From Bacteroidaceae bacterium (GTDB lineage: Bacteria > Bacteroidota > Bacteroidia > Bacteroidales > Bacteroidaceae), in the NCBI GenBank assembly GCA_017516885.1, contig JAFXAR010000043.1, forward strand, positions 1 through 54,577: a DNA stretch of 54,577 nt. Direction: 5' to 3'. Made by a program: the position numbers and the translations under genes. Shown here piece by piece: positions 29,697-39,288 of the stretch (positions are counted from its first letter, which is position 1; every line of letters begins with the position of its first letter). The notes beneath the pieces are model-generated. The model ran no database searches. It saw nothing but the letters and a program-made list of their open reading frames with translations, and was not told where the DNA came from.

Positions 29697-31355
29697 TTAT
29701 TCTGCTGCGGGCAGGCTCTTTTTCCAGCGGGTGGCATAGGAGTCGAGAATGGCACGAACACTCATGCCTATTGTAACGTAATCCTTTTCGTCAAGGTTTG
29801 CAAGCGAAACGCGTATGCTCCATTGCGGACCGTCAAATCCTCCGCCGTTAAGCACCACGAGCGATGTTTCGGTGGCAAGACGGAATACAACGTCAAGCGG
29901 ACTGTAGGTTATGCGCAGCCAATCGGCAAAATCCTTGCTGTGGAAGCGCTCGGCCCAAACAAGCAGGTCAATCTCGGAATAGTATCCGGCACGGAGCGGG
30001 TCGGGCAGCAGAGTGAAGCCCATGCTTGTCCATAGTGCCTTCAGGCGCTTTTGTATTATTTCGTGCATTTTCTCGCGGAAGTGGTCACCCTCTCGCTTGT
30101 CAATGATGGAGTAGAGCGCAAAGAGTGTCATCTGCATCTGTTGCGGCAGGGAAAGCCCGGCAGTGTGGTTCAGTGCTACCTGACGGCTGTCGGCAACCAT
30201 GCGGTCAATGAAGCGCATGTTTTCAACGTCGTTCCTGATGCTGCCGTAGCGTTGCTTAAGCTCGTTCTTGCGTTTGCGAGGCAGGCGTTTTAGCATATTG
30301 TCGAAAATGTTGTCGCGGTGCAGGGCTATTACAGCAGTGCGCCAGCCTGTAGCGCCAAAGTATTTTGAGAATGAGTATACTGTTATGGTGTTGTGCGGCA
30401 ATCGTGCCATAAGTGACTGAAAAGACGGCACATAGGTTGCGTAGACATCATCGGTTACAATCATCAGCCCCGGATTCCATTTGCTTACAATATCAACAAG
30501 CAGTTCTATGGTGCTGCTGTCAAGTGCGTAACTTGGCGGATTGCTTGGGTTTACAATGAACAGTGCCTTGTATTCCGGGTCGCGCAGCTTGCTGATGTCC
30601 TTTTCATCGTACTGCCACAGATGCAACCCGTCAGCATTCATTCTGCTCGCAGGAATCTCCGTTACTTTGTAGTTGTAGCGGTAGAGCTTGGGTATTTCAA
30701 TGTAAGGGGTGAACACCGGTGTCATAAGCGCTATTTTGTCGCCGCGCTCAAGCAGACGGTTTTGCTGCAGACTGTCAAAAATATAGCACATTGCCGCAGT
30801 TCCGCCTTCTGTGGCAAAGAGGTCGGTTTCGCCAAGCGGCGGTCTGCCGTCGCATAGTTCCTGCGCAAGATAGTCGCGCACAGCAATTTCTGTGAACTTG
30901 AGAATGCGGTCAGGTACCGGATACTGGTTGCCTATAATGCTTTCCACCCATTCGTGTACAAGTTCATCGGCATCGGCTGAATGCTCGCTGAGCATGTAAC
31001 GATAACACTTGTCAAGAAATTTTACACTTTCATCGGATTGCTGCTCTTTCAGGAATTTTTCAAACCGGTGCGAAATTCCCTCTTTTTGCGGTATCCCTGC
31101 AATTCCTTCTCCGGTTTCCCAATTGCGCCGGCACTCGCTGATTCCAAAACGTCCTAATGAGAAAAATGCTTCGCGGGGAAGTGTAGCAACCCAATTGGGA
31201 TTGCCGCGGCCGGCATTAAGCATGGTGCGGGTCATTTTTCGTATGCTCTCACCGGCAAGTTCAATGAGCCTGTCCTTCAGTTCAAACGGACTGATTTTTT
31301 CAAGTTCCTTGTTGAACGAAGGAACTTCACTGTGGTCGTTTAGTAATTGTTTCAT
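29697..31355 (-). CDS. aspD: aspartate 4-decarboxylase (bifunctional aspartate aminotransferase)
   Basis: 552 residues, PLP fold type I. The long N-terminal region (NAGRGNPNWVATLPREAFFSLG) is characteristic of AspD and not of ordinary aminotransferases. SFSKYFGATGWRTA holds the PLP lysine; NPSNPPSYALD and the C-terminal RVSLANLDE (substrate arginine) are present. It converts L-aspartate to L-alanine and CO2. The transporter aspT follows upstream on the same strand, 102 bp away. Confidence 0.95.
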   Translation of the reverse strand: MKQLLNDHSEVPSFNKELEKISPFELKDRLIELAGESIRKMTRTMLNAGRGNPNWVATLPREAFFSLGRFGISECRRNWETGEGIAGIPQKEGISHRFEKFLKEQQSDESVKFLDKCYRYMLSEHSADADELVHEWVESIIGNQYPVPDRILKFTEIAVRDYLAQELCDGRPPLGETDLFATEGGTAAMCYIFDSLQQNRLLERGDKIALMTPVFTPYIEIPKLYRYNYKVTEIPASRMNADGLHLWQYDEKDISKLRDPEYKALFIVNPSNPPSYALDSSTIELLVDIVSKWNPGLMIVTDDVYATYVPSFQSLMARLPHNTITVYSFSKYFGATGWRTAVIALHRDNIFDNMLKRLPRKRKNELKQRYGSIRNDVENMRFIDRMVADSRQVALNHTAGLSLPQQMQMTLFALYSIIDKREGDHFREKMHEIIQKRLKALWTSMGFTLLPDPLRAGYYSEIDLLVWAERFHSKDFADWLRITYSPLDVVFRLATETSLVVLNGGGFDGPQWSIRVSLANLDEKDYVTIGMSVRAILDSYATRWKKSLPAAE

Positions 31356-31457
31356 ATTTCTTGATGTATTTTTCGGAAACTAAAATTCGTTGTATTGTTT
31401 GTTGAATGGCATATATTCTGAATGCTTTCACTCTTTCGGCAGGGAGGAAGGCTGCAT

Positions 31458-33176
31458 TTATGCTATCATCAGCGTAAGGAAAACTCCCCAGAGGATGAGC
31501 AATGTGTTACCTACTGCGTAAGTTACTGTGTAGCCAAGCGCAGGCGTTTCGCTTCCTAAACTCTCCTGTATTGCACCTATGGCTGCTGTTGTGGTTCGTG
31601 CCCCGGCGCAGCATCCAAGCGCTATTGCAGGGTGGAATTTGAACCACTTGACAGCAACGAAGAGGCCAAACAGCAAGGGCAGGGCAGTTGCTGCTATTCC
31701 GGCTGCGAATATCGACAATCCCGCTTCGCGGAAACCATTGGCAAAACCCGGCCCGGCAGAGATGCCAATAATGGCTATAAAAATATTCAGCCCTAGATTG
31801 TTGAAAACCCAAAGTGCCGCTTCAGGTATCGCACCGAATGTAGGGTGGTGCGAACGCCACCAGCCGAACACAAGACCGGCGATGAGCGCGCCACCGCTGC
31901 TGCTAAGGCTTATGGGCACATTGCCAATGTGCAGTGTGAGCGTTCCTATTATTGCGCCAAGCAGAATGCCAATTGAGAGAAATACCACATCGCTCTCGTT
32001 TGTGGCCGGGTCGGGGTAGCCAACCTCTTTTGCGGCGTGCATGACATCAATCCTTTTGCCCACAAGCTCCAATACGTCGCCGGTATCAAGCACCGTCTGT
32101 CCAAACACCGGTATGCTTATTCCCATGCGTCTTATCTTTTGTATCACAACGCCATGCATGAACGGCTGCGCACGCAATTCGCTTACACGCTTGCCGCTAA
32201 AAGAGACCTCCTTGCGGAACGACCTCCCTGCGACAGTGGTTCTTATTACCATAACCGGAAAAGCAAGAAGCTGCTCATCTTCAACCTCGCTGCCAATCCA
32301 TTTCTCCTCGCCAATGGTATATTCGTGCCGCCCGCTGAGTACAACCTCGTCACCAATGCCAAGGTGTTCCTTTGGGTTTATATCGTCAAGAATCCTTTTG
32401 CCCTTGCGTATGCGCTCCACGAAGAGGCGTTTTCCCTGTCTTTCAAAGAAATGCTCAAGGTCGAATACCGTGCGCTCTTTCATGAACCATTCGTTCTCAA
32501 TGCAGTAGCAGCGGAATTCCACTTCACGCTTTGCATGTATGAATCCCGGCTTGTCGCTCTCGTCGCGCCCCATTTTGGCCTCCAATTCACGACAGGCTAT
32601 TTTTATCTTGTCAATACCGCCAAGCATTTTAGGCCCTAAACGCGCCAAAATCCAGGCCGACCCCGCTGTTCCAAATATATATGTTACCGCGTAGGCAACC
32701 GGAATAATGCCAAGCATCTTCTCCTGTTCGGCAGCCGGCAAGCCAAGTCCGCGGATAGTGTCTCCTGCAACGCCAATTACCGCACTGATTGTTTGCGAGC
32801 CTGAGAGCAATCCCGCAGCCTCGCCGGCATTGTAACCCATTAAAAGCGATATTCCCCAAGTGGAGAAGAGAATGAAAAGACACATTACAACCGCAAATCC
32901 AACCTGAGGCAATCCCTCCTTTTTAAGTCCCGCAAAAAACTGCGGGCCTACCTTGTATCCAATGGCAAAAAGGAAGAGCAAGAACGCAGTCTGCTTGAGC
33001 GCCCCAGTCATAGGAATCTGCAGCTGCCCAACAAGCACGCCCACAAGCAGCACGCTTGTAACAATACCAAGGCTGAAACCCTTAATGTGTACTCTCCCTA
33101 AAAGAAATCCCAGCCCAAGCACCAAGTAAATAGCCAGTTCGGGATGCCCTCGCAACAAATCTGTAATCCATTCCAT
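31458..33176 (-). CDS. aspT: aspartate-alanine antiporter AspT
   Basis: 572 residues from the ATG at 33176; the frame extends 11 codons more, but [23 protein letters not shown] is the usual AspT start. Two blocks of membrane helices (about 10-185 and 385-572) surround a cytoplasmic pair of TrkA-C/RCK-like domains ([14 protein letters not shown], and [15 protein letters not shown]). [13 protein letters not shown] at the end is typical of the AAEx family. Exchange of aspartate(1-) in for alanine(0) out, with proton-consuming decarboxylation by AspD, makes proton motive force. aspT precedes aspD in the transcript. Confidence 0.95.
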   Translation of the reverse strand: MEWITDLLRGHPELAIYLVLGLGFLLGRVHIKGFSLGIVTSVLLVGVLVGQLQIPMTGALKQTAFLLFLFAIGYKVGPQFFAGLKKEGLPQVGFAVVMCLFILFSTWGISLLMGYNAGEAAGLLSGSQTISAVIGVAGDTIRGLGLPAAEQEKMLGIIPVAYAVTYIFGTAGSAWILARLGPKMLGGIDKIKIACRELEAKMGRDESDKPGFIHAKREVEFRCYCIENEWFMKERTVFDLEHFFERQGKRLFVERIRKGKRILDDINPKEHLGIGDEVVLSGRHEYTIGEEKWIGSEVEDEQLLAFPVMVIRTTVAGRSFRKEVSFSGKRVSELRAQPFMHGVVIQKIRRMGISIPVFGQTVLDTGDVLELVGKRIDVMHAAKEVGYPDPATNESDVVFLSIGILLGAIIGTLTLHIGNVPISLSSSGGALIAGLVFGWWRSHHPTFGAIPEAALWVFNNLGLNIFIAIIGISAGPGFANGFREAGLSIFAAGIAATALPLLFGLFVAVKWFKFHPAIALGCCAGARTTTAAIGAIQESLGSETPALGYTVTYAVGNTLLILWGVFLTLMIA

Positions 33177-33248
33177 AATGTAATTTTTTATCTCTTCGGA
33201 TAAACACACTTGAAGAGGTAAAAGTTTTGTTTTATTCTATAATCTTGC

Positions 33249-33263
33249 TACATTTACAATGTA
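33249..33263. promoter_or_regulatory. dyad upstream of aspT
   Basis: TACATT, TAC, AATGTA: a perfect 6-bp dyad 73 nt before the aspT start, at a position where an activator or repressor would sit. The binding factor is unknown. Confidence 0.35.
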
Positions 33264-33339
33264 AACCAAATGAAAAAAAGAGCATGCGAGCCTCTGCTGT
33301 ACAGATATTGACGATATTTGGCAAAACTTGGTATTATGA

Positions 33340-33468
33340 GTACCAGCGTCGGCATTGCCTGATACAGACTCTATTCATGTAAAGATTGTAATGGATGGCA
33401 AACTCCGCTGGAATCCTTCGTATGTAAATGATATATTTGTAGATATAATAGGCTTATATAATAAATAA
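33340..33468 (+). pseudogene. possible C-terminal gene remnant
   Basis: Between aspT and fic a plus-strand frame opens after TGA (33337-33339), has no proper start, and reads for 42 codons to TAA (33466-33468). The text is protein-like (TDSIHVKIVMDGKLRW, then NPSYVNDIFVDIIGLYNK). It looks like the end of a lost gene, but I recognise no family and a chance frame cannot be excluded. Confidence 0.25.
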
Positions 33469-33498
33469 TGTACGAAGGGTTATAAATAACCGTCATTT

Positions 33499-33560
33499 CT
33501 TGCCGATAACGGCAATAAATGCTATATTTGTGCTGTTTTTGATATAATAACTTGCCGATA
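33499..33560 (+). promoter_or_regulatory. fic promoter with direct-repeat and palindromic operator candidates
   Basis: TTG at 33500, then 20 nt, then TATATTTG at 33523-33530 is a good Bacteroidota promoter. CTTGCCGATA occurs at 33499-33508 and again at 33551-33560, and the first copy is half of the perfect dyad TTGCCG, ATAA, CGGCAA (33500-33515). The sites cover the -33 box and the start of the transcript, the places for autorepression. Confidence 0.6.
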
Positions 33561-33570
33561 GGTTTTATTT

Positions 33571-34458
33571 ATGGGTTTTATTTCGGTTTCTGAATTTGCA
33601 AAGAGGTATGGAGTTGCCGAGCGTACAGTGCGTAATTATTGCGCTCAAGGCAAAATTGCTGGTGCAGTGCTTGTTGGCAAGACCTGGAGCGTGCCTGTGG
33701 ATGCCCGGCTGCCAGAGCGCAGGACACGCCAGCGCAAGCCAATGCCGTTGCTCCTTGCACTTAAGGAGCAAAAGGATGCCGGGTTGAAGGGGGGCATATA
33801 TCATCGCACGCAGATTGACCTTACATATAATTCAAACCACATTGAGGGCAGCCGCCTTACTCATGAGCAGACACGTTTTATTTTCGAGACTAACACTGTT
33901 GGGGTAGATGGTGAGTCTTTGCGTGTGGATGATATTATTGAGACTGCAAACCATTTCCGCTGTATTGATATTGTTATTGACAGGGCGCAGGAGCATTTGA
34001 GCGAAGGGTTTATAAAGGAATTGCATGGTTTGCTTAAGCGTGGTACAAGCGATAGCGGAAAGACGTGGTTTGCAGTAGGGGAGTACAAACGCCTGCCTAA
34101 CGAGGTGGGTGGCAATAGCACGGTTGCTCCCAAGGATGTGTCACTGGCAATGAGGACTTTACTCAAGGAGTATAATGGTATAAAGCGAAAGTCGTTTGAG
34201 AATATTGTTGATTTTCACCAGCGATTTGAGGCGATACATCCGTTTCAAGACGGCAATGGCCGTGTGGGGCGTCTTGTTATGTTTAAGGAGTGCCTTGCCA
34301 ATGGTTTTGTGCCGTTTATTATCACTGATGAGCTTAAGATGTTCTATTATCGCGGCTTGCAACAGTGGCGTAGTGTGCGTGGGTATCTTTTGGATACTTG
34401 CCTCGCTGCCCAGGATAACTACAAGGAATTGCTTGATTATTTCAAGATTAAGTATTGA
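33571..34458 (+). CDS. Fic family protein with N-terminal helix-turn-helix
   Basis: 295 residues. Residues 1-50: MerR/excisionase-like HTH (VSEFAKRYGVAERTVRNYCAQGKIAGAVLVG). Residues about 75-290: Fic domain with the catalytic HPFQDGNGRVGR, His223 being the base, which fits HxFx(D/E)GNGRxxR. The inhibitory motif (S/T)xxxE(G/N) is present as SNHIEG at residues 88-93 (Glu92), so this is an auto-inhibited AMP-transferase with the inhibitor helix inside the protein. Target unknown. A direct-repeat promoter suggests autoregulation by its own HTH. It is flanked by a gene remnant and a heptamer array, which marks the locus as variable. Confidence 0.92.
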   Translation: MGFISVSEFAKRYGVAERTVRNYCAQGKIAGAVLVGKTWSVPVDARLPERRTRQRKPMPLLLALKEQKDAGLKGGIYHRTQIDLTYNSNHIEGSRLTHEQTRFIFETNTVGVDGESLRVDDIIETANHFRCIDIVIDRAQEHLSEGFIKELHGLLKRGTSDSGKTWFAVGEYKRLPNEVGGNSTVAPKDVSLAMRTLLKEYNGIKRKSFENIVDFHQRFEAIHPFQDGNGRVGRLVMFKECLANGFVPFIITDELKMFYYRGLQQWRSVRGYLLDTCLAAQDNYKELLDYFKIKY

Positions 34459-34472
34459 TTCTCCCTTTTATT

Positions 34473-34510
34473 CTCTGTACTCTGTACTCTGTTCTCTGTA
34501 CTCTGTACTC
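34473..34510. repeat. heptamer array, five units of CTCTGTA
   Basis: Units start at 34473, 34480, 34487, 34494 and 34501; units 1, 2, 4 and 5 are CTCTGTA and the middle one is CTCTGTT; CTC follows. The array fills the gap between the convergent fic and TPR genes. The same layout with another heptamer lies within ugd. Confidence 0.85.
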
Positions 34511-36712
34511 TTAGCTTATAAGGTCTCTTAGCAGAAGCAGTTCATTTTCACTTATGCCTCTTGAGATGAGTGTTTCCTTGTCGTGCATTATGTGGCTTGC
34601 TATCTTTTCGCTGCTTCCGCACAGCTGGGCGGCTTTGGTGTAGTATTCTACTGCTAATGCGTTGTTGCGGGTTACCCATTCAACATGTGCGGCGTTGAGG
34701 TAGTCCTCAAATGTGGGTTTGGGCATTTCGTGAAGACGCTTGTAGTATGCTCGCGCCTGGGTATCGTTTCCGGTTAGGAATGAGCACCATGCTATTGCGC
34801 GCATGGCGCGCATGGAGCCGGGCTTCAGGTATTCTACTTTGTAGAATCGGGAGAAGGCTTCTTCGTACTGTTTAAGTGTGGCGTAGCTTTCGCCTGTTTG
34901 CAGCAGAAGGGATATGTTCTCGGGCGCAAGTTCTTCGGCCATGAGATAGTAGCTCAATGCCTTTTCCGATTCGCCTTGCAGACGGTAGCACTGTGCAATG
35001 TGGCGCAGTGTCCACAGGGTGTCGGGCTTTACAATGTCGGCTTTTGTATAGTAGTCGACAGCGGTGTTGAAATCGCATTTTTTCTGCGCGCAGTAACCCA
35101 TCTCCTGGTAGAACTGCGCATCGCACTCTACGTTCTTCTCGCAGACCTTTCCGGCATTGAATGCTTCATCGTAATACTCTTTTTCCATTAGGTAGCGGAA
35201 GGTGCGCAGCGTTGCTTCGCTGTTGTTTATGAGTGCTGCAAGAGATTCGTTTTCAAGCAGATTGAGCGACATTGCAAATGGGTCGCTGAAGTCGTGCCTG
35301 TAGTTTGAAAGTTTGAAAAAGCGGTAAAGGTCCTGTATATATTGGTTGCTTTCAATTTCGGCGCGCTTGTCGGCCGGGATTGATGATGCTGCGTCCAAAG
35401 CCTGCGATGCTGCTTCGTCGTCGCCCATGAGCTGTCCCATTAGAGCATCGCGTTGTTCCTGCGGAACATTCTTGAATGTAAAGCAGAAGGAGTATTTGTC
35501 GCTGTTGCAAAAAATGTGCGATGCGCATATTGCGCCTATGAGGGTTCTGTTGTGAGGCACGTCCGATGGCAGAATCTCTGCAATTGCGGGCACAGTGAGG
35601 TCAAATGGACGGAACCAGTTGCAGATATCGCCAAAGAATGGGTAGTTCTTCAGTTGCGAGAAGGTGCTCATGTAGAGGTCTGCTCCTTCAATCTGCCATT
35701 TGCTCATCTCTTCAATCTTGCCTTTTATCTCATCTTCCTCAATCCACTTCTTCCATTCGGGGTTCTTATCGTCGTCGGCCTCAATCTCCTTTAGAATGTC
35801 GATGCTCAGTTTGTTGTTGCGCAGATTGGGGCTTTTCATCATTGCCGGAATGATTTCCTCGCGCATTTTGCGGTCAATCTTTTGAGTTTCGCGGCAGCGC
35901 AGCAGCTGAATCTGTATTGTTTGCGCGTAGTGCAGAATTCTTGGGTTCTCAGCGATGGCTGCAAGGGCGTGCGATATTTCGGGATAGTATTTTATGCGGC
36001 TGCTGTAGCGGAACAGAGTGATAATTATTCCAGTGATTGCTCTTGTGGCTATTATGCTTTCGTTGCTTGATGCCGCTTGGCATAAAGCAACAATTTTCAA
36101 TGGCTCAAAGCATTTCATTGCGCTCAGCATCATTGCGCTGACTATTACTGAGCGGTCGTTCTTTGAAAGTCCGCTGTCGCCTATTATTGCGTTGATGCTT
36201 TCAGCGGTGCTCTTGCTCCAGCAATTGCTGCTCCACACAGCACCAAAGAGCTGCGACAGCAGGCTGTCATGCTCTTTTGCAAGCCCGGATGTTAGATTGC
36301 GGCTATCCTCTTTGGGGAGTTGCATGGCAGCGTCAAGGTCCAATGCATTCTCCTTGAGGCGGGCATATATATCATTTATCTCTTCGGTGCGCTTGTATTT
36401 GCGGCGCATTTGGAAATAGAGGCTTATTGAGTGTTCGCCTTGTCTTGCAATTGCAATCTGGTCGTTCAGAACGTAGCATTTTCCAATCAGTTCGTGATGC
36501 AGACGCTCCCTGTCGGGGTCGGATGTTCCTGCACGCAGATACTCCAGCATATAATGGTATGCTGTCTGCATTTCGGTGTAGCGCGAGCGCAGTTCCCAGT
36601 CCTGCAGTTCGTCCATCCCTTCCTCAAGGATATTTATTGCTTTCTTGAGCATGGCTGCCTCAAGTGCATTGGCAACACTCTTCTGAATTTCAATGATACG
36701 TTTTTCTTCCAT
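34511..36712 (-). CDS. tetratricopeptide-repeat protein
   Basis: 733 residues from the ATG at 36712 (MEEKRIIEIQ); the seven codons before it overlap a repeat-rich leader. No signal peptide or membrane helix, so it is cytosolic. The N-terminal 500 residues are helical without recognised repeats. Residues about 535-700 hold at least four TPRs, for instance AQFYQEMGYCAQKKCDFNTA, LRHIAQCYRLQGESEKALSY, LLQTGESYATLKQYEEAFSR and MRAIAWCSFLTGNDTQARAY. Likely a scaffold for protein contacts. The function is unknown. The upstream region is the triple 120-bp repeat. Confidence 0.85.
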   Translation of the reverse strand: MEEKRIIEIQKSVANALEAAMLKKAINILEEGMDELQDWELRSRYTEMQTAYHYMLEYLRAGTSDPDRERLHHELIGKCYVLNDQIAIARQGEHSISLYFQMRRKYKRTEEINDIYARLKENALDLDAAMQLPKEDSRNLTSGLAKEHDSLLSQLFGAVWSSNCWSKSTAESINAIIGDSGLSKNDRSVIVSAMMLSAMKCFEPLKIVALCQAASSNESIIATRAITGIIITLFRYSSRIKYYPEISHALAAIAENPRILHYAQTIQIQLLRCRETQKIDRKMREEIIPAMMKSPNLRNNKLSIDILKEIEADDDKNPEWKKWIEEDEIKGKIEEMSKWQIEGADLYMSTFSQLKNYPFFGDICNWFRPFDLTVPAIAEILPSDVPHNRTLIGAICASHIFCNSDKYSFCFTFKNVPQEQRDALMGQLMGDDEAASQALDAASSIPADKRAEIESNQYIQDLYRFFKLSNYRHDFSDPFAMSLNLLENESLAALINNSEATLRTFRYLMEKEYYDEAFNAGKVCEKNVECDAQFYQEMGYCAQKKCDFNTAVDYYTKADIVKPDTLWTLRHIAQCYRLQGESEKALSYYLMAEELAPENISLLLQTGESYATLKQYEEAFSRFYKVEYLKPGSMRAMRAIAWCSFLTGNDTQARAYYKRLHEMPKPTFEDYLNAAHVEWVTRNNALAVEYYTKAAQLCGSSEKIASHIMHDKETLISRGISENELLLLRDLIS

Positions 36713-36731
36713 CAAACCAATGTTAAATTTC

Positions 36732-37150
36732 ACGTTTTACGTTTTACGTTTTCACGTTTTCCGCTTTGCCAACGCTGTCTAATCGCAACCCGCACGGCAC
36801 AAACTGCGTCTGTGCTTCGTGCGACTAATTGCTGCCAGCGCTGTCTAAACTTCGCCTCTGGCTCAGCTTTCAGTTTTACGTTTTCACTTTTCCGCTTTGC
36901 CAACGCTGTCTAATCGCAACCCGCACGGCACAAACTGCGTCTGTGCTTCGTGCGACTAATTGCTGACAGCGCTGTCTAAACTTCGCCTCCGGCTCAGCTT
37001 TCCGCTTTACGTTTTCCGCTTTGCCAACGCTGTCTAATCGCAACCCGCACGGCACAAACTGCGTCTGTGCTTCGTGCGACTAATTGCTGCCAGCGCTGTC
37101 TAAACTTCGCCTCCGGCTCAGCTTTCCGTTTTCAGTTTTCACTTTTACGC
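36732..37150. repeat. three tandem 120-bp repeats separated by heptamer tracts
   Basis: Cores start with CCGCTTTGCCAACGCTGTCT at 36761, 36892 and 37016 (periods 131 and 124) and are about 110 bp with very few differences. Each core has a stem CGCACG-GCACA / TGTGC-TT-CGTGCG and the phrase CGCTGTCTAA twice. Between and outside the cores lie 7-bp tracts (ACGTTTT at 36732, CAGTTTT/ACGTTTT/CACTTTT, CCGTTTT/CAGTTTT/CACTTTT). No protein-coding potential is likely. The block separates pgk from the TPR gene and carries no transposase. Confidence 0.85.
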
Positions 37151-37153
37151 TAT

Positions 37154-37189
37154 ATAATAAACAGCGCGGCCAACCGCGCTGTTTATTAT
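37154..37189 (-). terminator. perfect 16-bp hairpin after pgk
   Basis: ATAATAAACAGCGCGG and its exact complement around CCAA, 20 nt after the pgk stop. Confidence 0.8.
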
Positions 37190-37208
37190 GAACTATTTCG
37201 GCGGGATA

Positions 37209-38459
37209 TTATTCGCCCTTGATAGCTGCAACGCCCGGGAGAACCTTACCCTCAATAGCCTCAAGAAGAGCACCACCGCCTGTTGAGATGTATGATACCT
37301 GATCGGCCATGCCAAACTTGTTGATGCATGCTACAGAGTCGCCGCCGCCAATGAGTGAGAATGCACCGTTGGCTGTTGCCTTGCCGATAGCCTCAGCGAT
37401 AGCGCGTGAACCTGCTGTGAAGTTGTCGAACTCGAACACGCCTGCAGGACCGTTCCAAAGAATTGTCTTTGCGTCAACGATAGCAGCAGCAAATGCCTTC
37501 TGAGCCTCAGGACCTGCATCCAAGCCTTCCCAGCCTTCAGGGATTGCATCAGCAGGACACACCTGAGTGTTAGCGTCGTTAGAGAAGTCGTCAGCAGCAA
37601 CACAGTCCTTGGCAAGAACAAGGTTTACGCCCTTTGCCTTTGCCTGCTCCATGATGCTGATAGCGAGGTCAAGCTTGTCGTCCTCAACGATTGAACGGCC
37701 AATCTGCCCGCCCTGAGCCTTTGCGAATGTATATGTCATGCCACCGCAGAGGATAAGATTGTCAACCTTGTCCATGAGGTTCTCAATGATACCGATTTTT
37801 GTAGATACCTTTGAACCGCCCATAATTGCTGTGAAAGGACGCTTGATGTCCTTGAGGATGTTGTCAACAGCCTGAACCTCCTTCTCCATGAGGTAGCCGA
37901 GCATCTTGTTGTCTGCATCAAAGTAGTCGGCGATAACAGCTGTTGATGCGTGACGGCGGTGTGCTGTACCGAATGCGTCGTTGATGTAGCAGTCGGCGTA
38001 TGAAGCGAGAGTCTTTGAGAACTCCTTCTGTGACTCTTTCATTGCCTTCTTTGCATCGTTGTATGCTGGGTCTTCCTTGTCAATGCCTACAGGCTTGCCC
38101 TCCTCTTCGGGATAGAAACGGAGGTTCTCTAGCATGAGCACTTCGCCCGGTTTTAATGCGGCAGCAGCCTCAGCAGCCTTTGCGCAGTCGGGGGCGAACT
38201 GTACAGGTACACCCAGTTTCTCTGCAACAGCGTCAACAATCTGGCTCAAAGAGAACTTGGCGTTAACCTTGCCCTTTGGCTTGCCCATGTGTGACATGAT
38301 GATGAGAGCGCCACCATCGGCCAATACCTTCTTCAATGTGGGAAGAGCACCACGGATGCGTGTGTCGTCAGTAATCTTGCCCTCCTCATTCAAAGGCACA
38401 TTGAAGTCAACGCGAACGATTGCCTTTTTGCCGGCAAACTTGAAATTGTCAATTGTCAT
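37209..38459 (-). CDS. pgk: phosphoglycerate kinase
   Basis: 416 residues, glycolysis. The N-terminal [20 protein letters not shown], the [10 protein letters not shown] hinge and the C-terminal [13 protein letters not shown] / [13 protein letters not shown] (nucleotide) segments are complete. Monocistronic, with a strong terminator. A TATCTTCGC -7 candidate lies at 38550-38542 on the minus strand, 83 nt before the start codon. Confidence 0.98.
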   Translation of the reverse strand: MTIDNFKFAGKKAIVRVDFNVPLNEEGKITDDTRIRGALPTLKKVLADGGALIIMSHMGKPKGKVNAKFSLSQIVDAVAEKLGVPVQFAPDCAKAAEAAAALKPGEVLMLENLRFYPEEEGKPVGIDKEDPAYNDAKKAMKESQKEFSKTLASYADCYINDAFGTAHRRHASTAVIADYFDADNKMLGYLMEKEVQAVDNILKDIKRPFTAIMGGSKVSTKIGIIENLMDKVDNLILCGGMTYTFAKAQGGQIGRSIVEDDKLDLAISIMEQAKAKGVNLVLAKDCVAADDFSNDANTQVCPADAIPEGWEGLDAGPEAQKAFAAAIVDAKTILWNGPAGVFEFDNFTAGSRAIAEAIGKATANGAFSLIGGGDSVACINKFGMADQVSYISTGGGALLEAIEGKVLPGVAAIKGE

Positions 38460-38541
38460 AACTTAATTGATTTTATGTTAGTAATGGTTATTGTTAAATG
38501 CTTGTCTAATAACAGTGCCCGGCAAGGAACTGTTTCTCTTT

Positions 38542-38550
38542 GCGAAGATA
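38542..38550 (-). promoter_or_regulatory. candidate -7 box of pgk
   Basis: TATCTTCGC on the minus strand, the same variant as before glyA (5773). No clear -33 box at the usual distance. Confidence 0.35.
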
Positions 38551-38615
38551 GTGTTTTTTTAACAAAGAAAATGTTTAGAAGCTGTTTAAATTTCTATAAA
38601 AATAAATTTTATAGC

Positions 38616-39203
38616 TTATTGCGGCCCGAACTCCGGGTAGAGGTTTGTGCTGTATTCAAATGGAGAGTCAAACTCATCAAGCAAAGGGTGTTTTGTGTCC
38701 TTCTCCGACAAGATTACCTTATCGGCAGGAATCATCCAGTCAATGCCAAGGCTTGTGTCGCAGATACTGATTCCACTGTCGGCCTGCGGAGCATAGAAAT
38801 TGTCGCACTTGTATTGGAACACGGCAACATCGCTAAGCACGGCAAAGCCATGCGCAAAGCCGCGCGGAACAAAGAACTGGCGGTGGTTATCCTCGGACAG
38901 TTCAACTGCAACGTGCTTGCCAAAGGTGGGAGAACCCTTGCGGATGTCCACTGCAACATCAAGAACGCGTCCCTTTACACAGCGCACCAACTTGCTCTGC
39001 GTGAAAGGCGGCATCTGAAAGTGCAGTCCGCGCATAACGCCGTAGGCCGACATGCTTTCATTGTCCTGCACAAAATTAACCCTCCTTACTTTCTCCTCAA
39101 ATTCCCTTTGCGAGAAACTCTCAAAGAAATACCCCCTCGCATCGTTGAATATACGCGGCTCAATTATAACTACTCCTTCAATGTCTGTCTTTATTACTTC
39201 CAT
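38616..39203 (-). CDS. rfbC: dTDP-4-dehydrorhamnose 3,5-epimerase
   Basis: 195 residues from the ATG at 39203 (MEVIKTDIEGVVIIEPRIF); nine upstream codons are unlikely. RGYFFESF, VMRGLHFQ (catalytic His) and FFVPRGFAHGFAVL are the family motifs. It makes the rhamnose precursor. It follows rfbA by 85 nt on the same strand; rfbB and rfbD are not in the window. Confidence 0.95.
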   Translation of the reverse strand: MEVIKTDIEGVVIIEPRIFNDARGYFFESFSQREFEEKVRRVNFVQDNESMSAYGVMRGLHFQMPPFTQSKLVRCVKGRVLDVAVDIRKGSPTFGKHVAVELSEDNHRQFFVPRGFAHGFAVLSDVAVFQYKCDNFYAPQADSGISICDTSLGIDWMIPADKVILSEKDTKHPLLDEFDSPFEYSTNLYPEFGPQ

Positions 39204-39288
39204 ATTAACCGTTGCCCTTACAGGGAACATCTTTAAAAATCATTCAGCAGGTTTGTGTGCAGCTGCATGCAACCCGACTGCTTTTACG

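Noticed and set aside
36732-37150. CRISPR array between the TPR gene and pgk
   Set aside because: The repeat unit is 110 bp with only short heptamer tracts between; this does not fit CRISPR repeat or spacer sizes.
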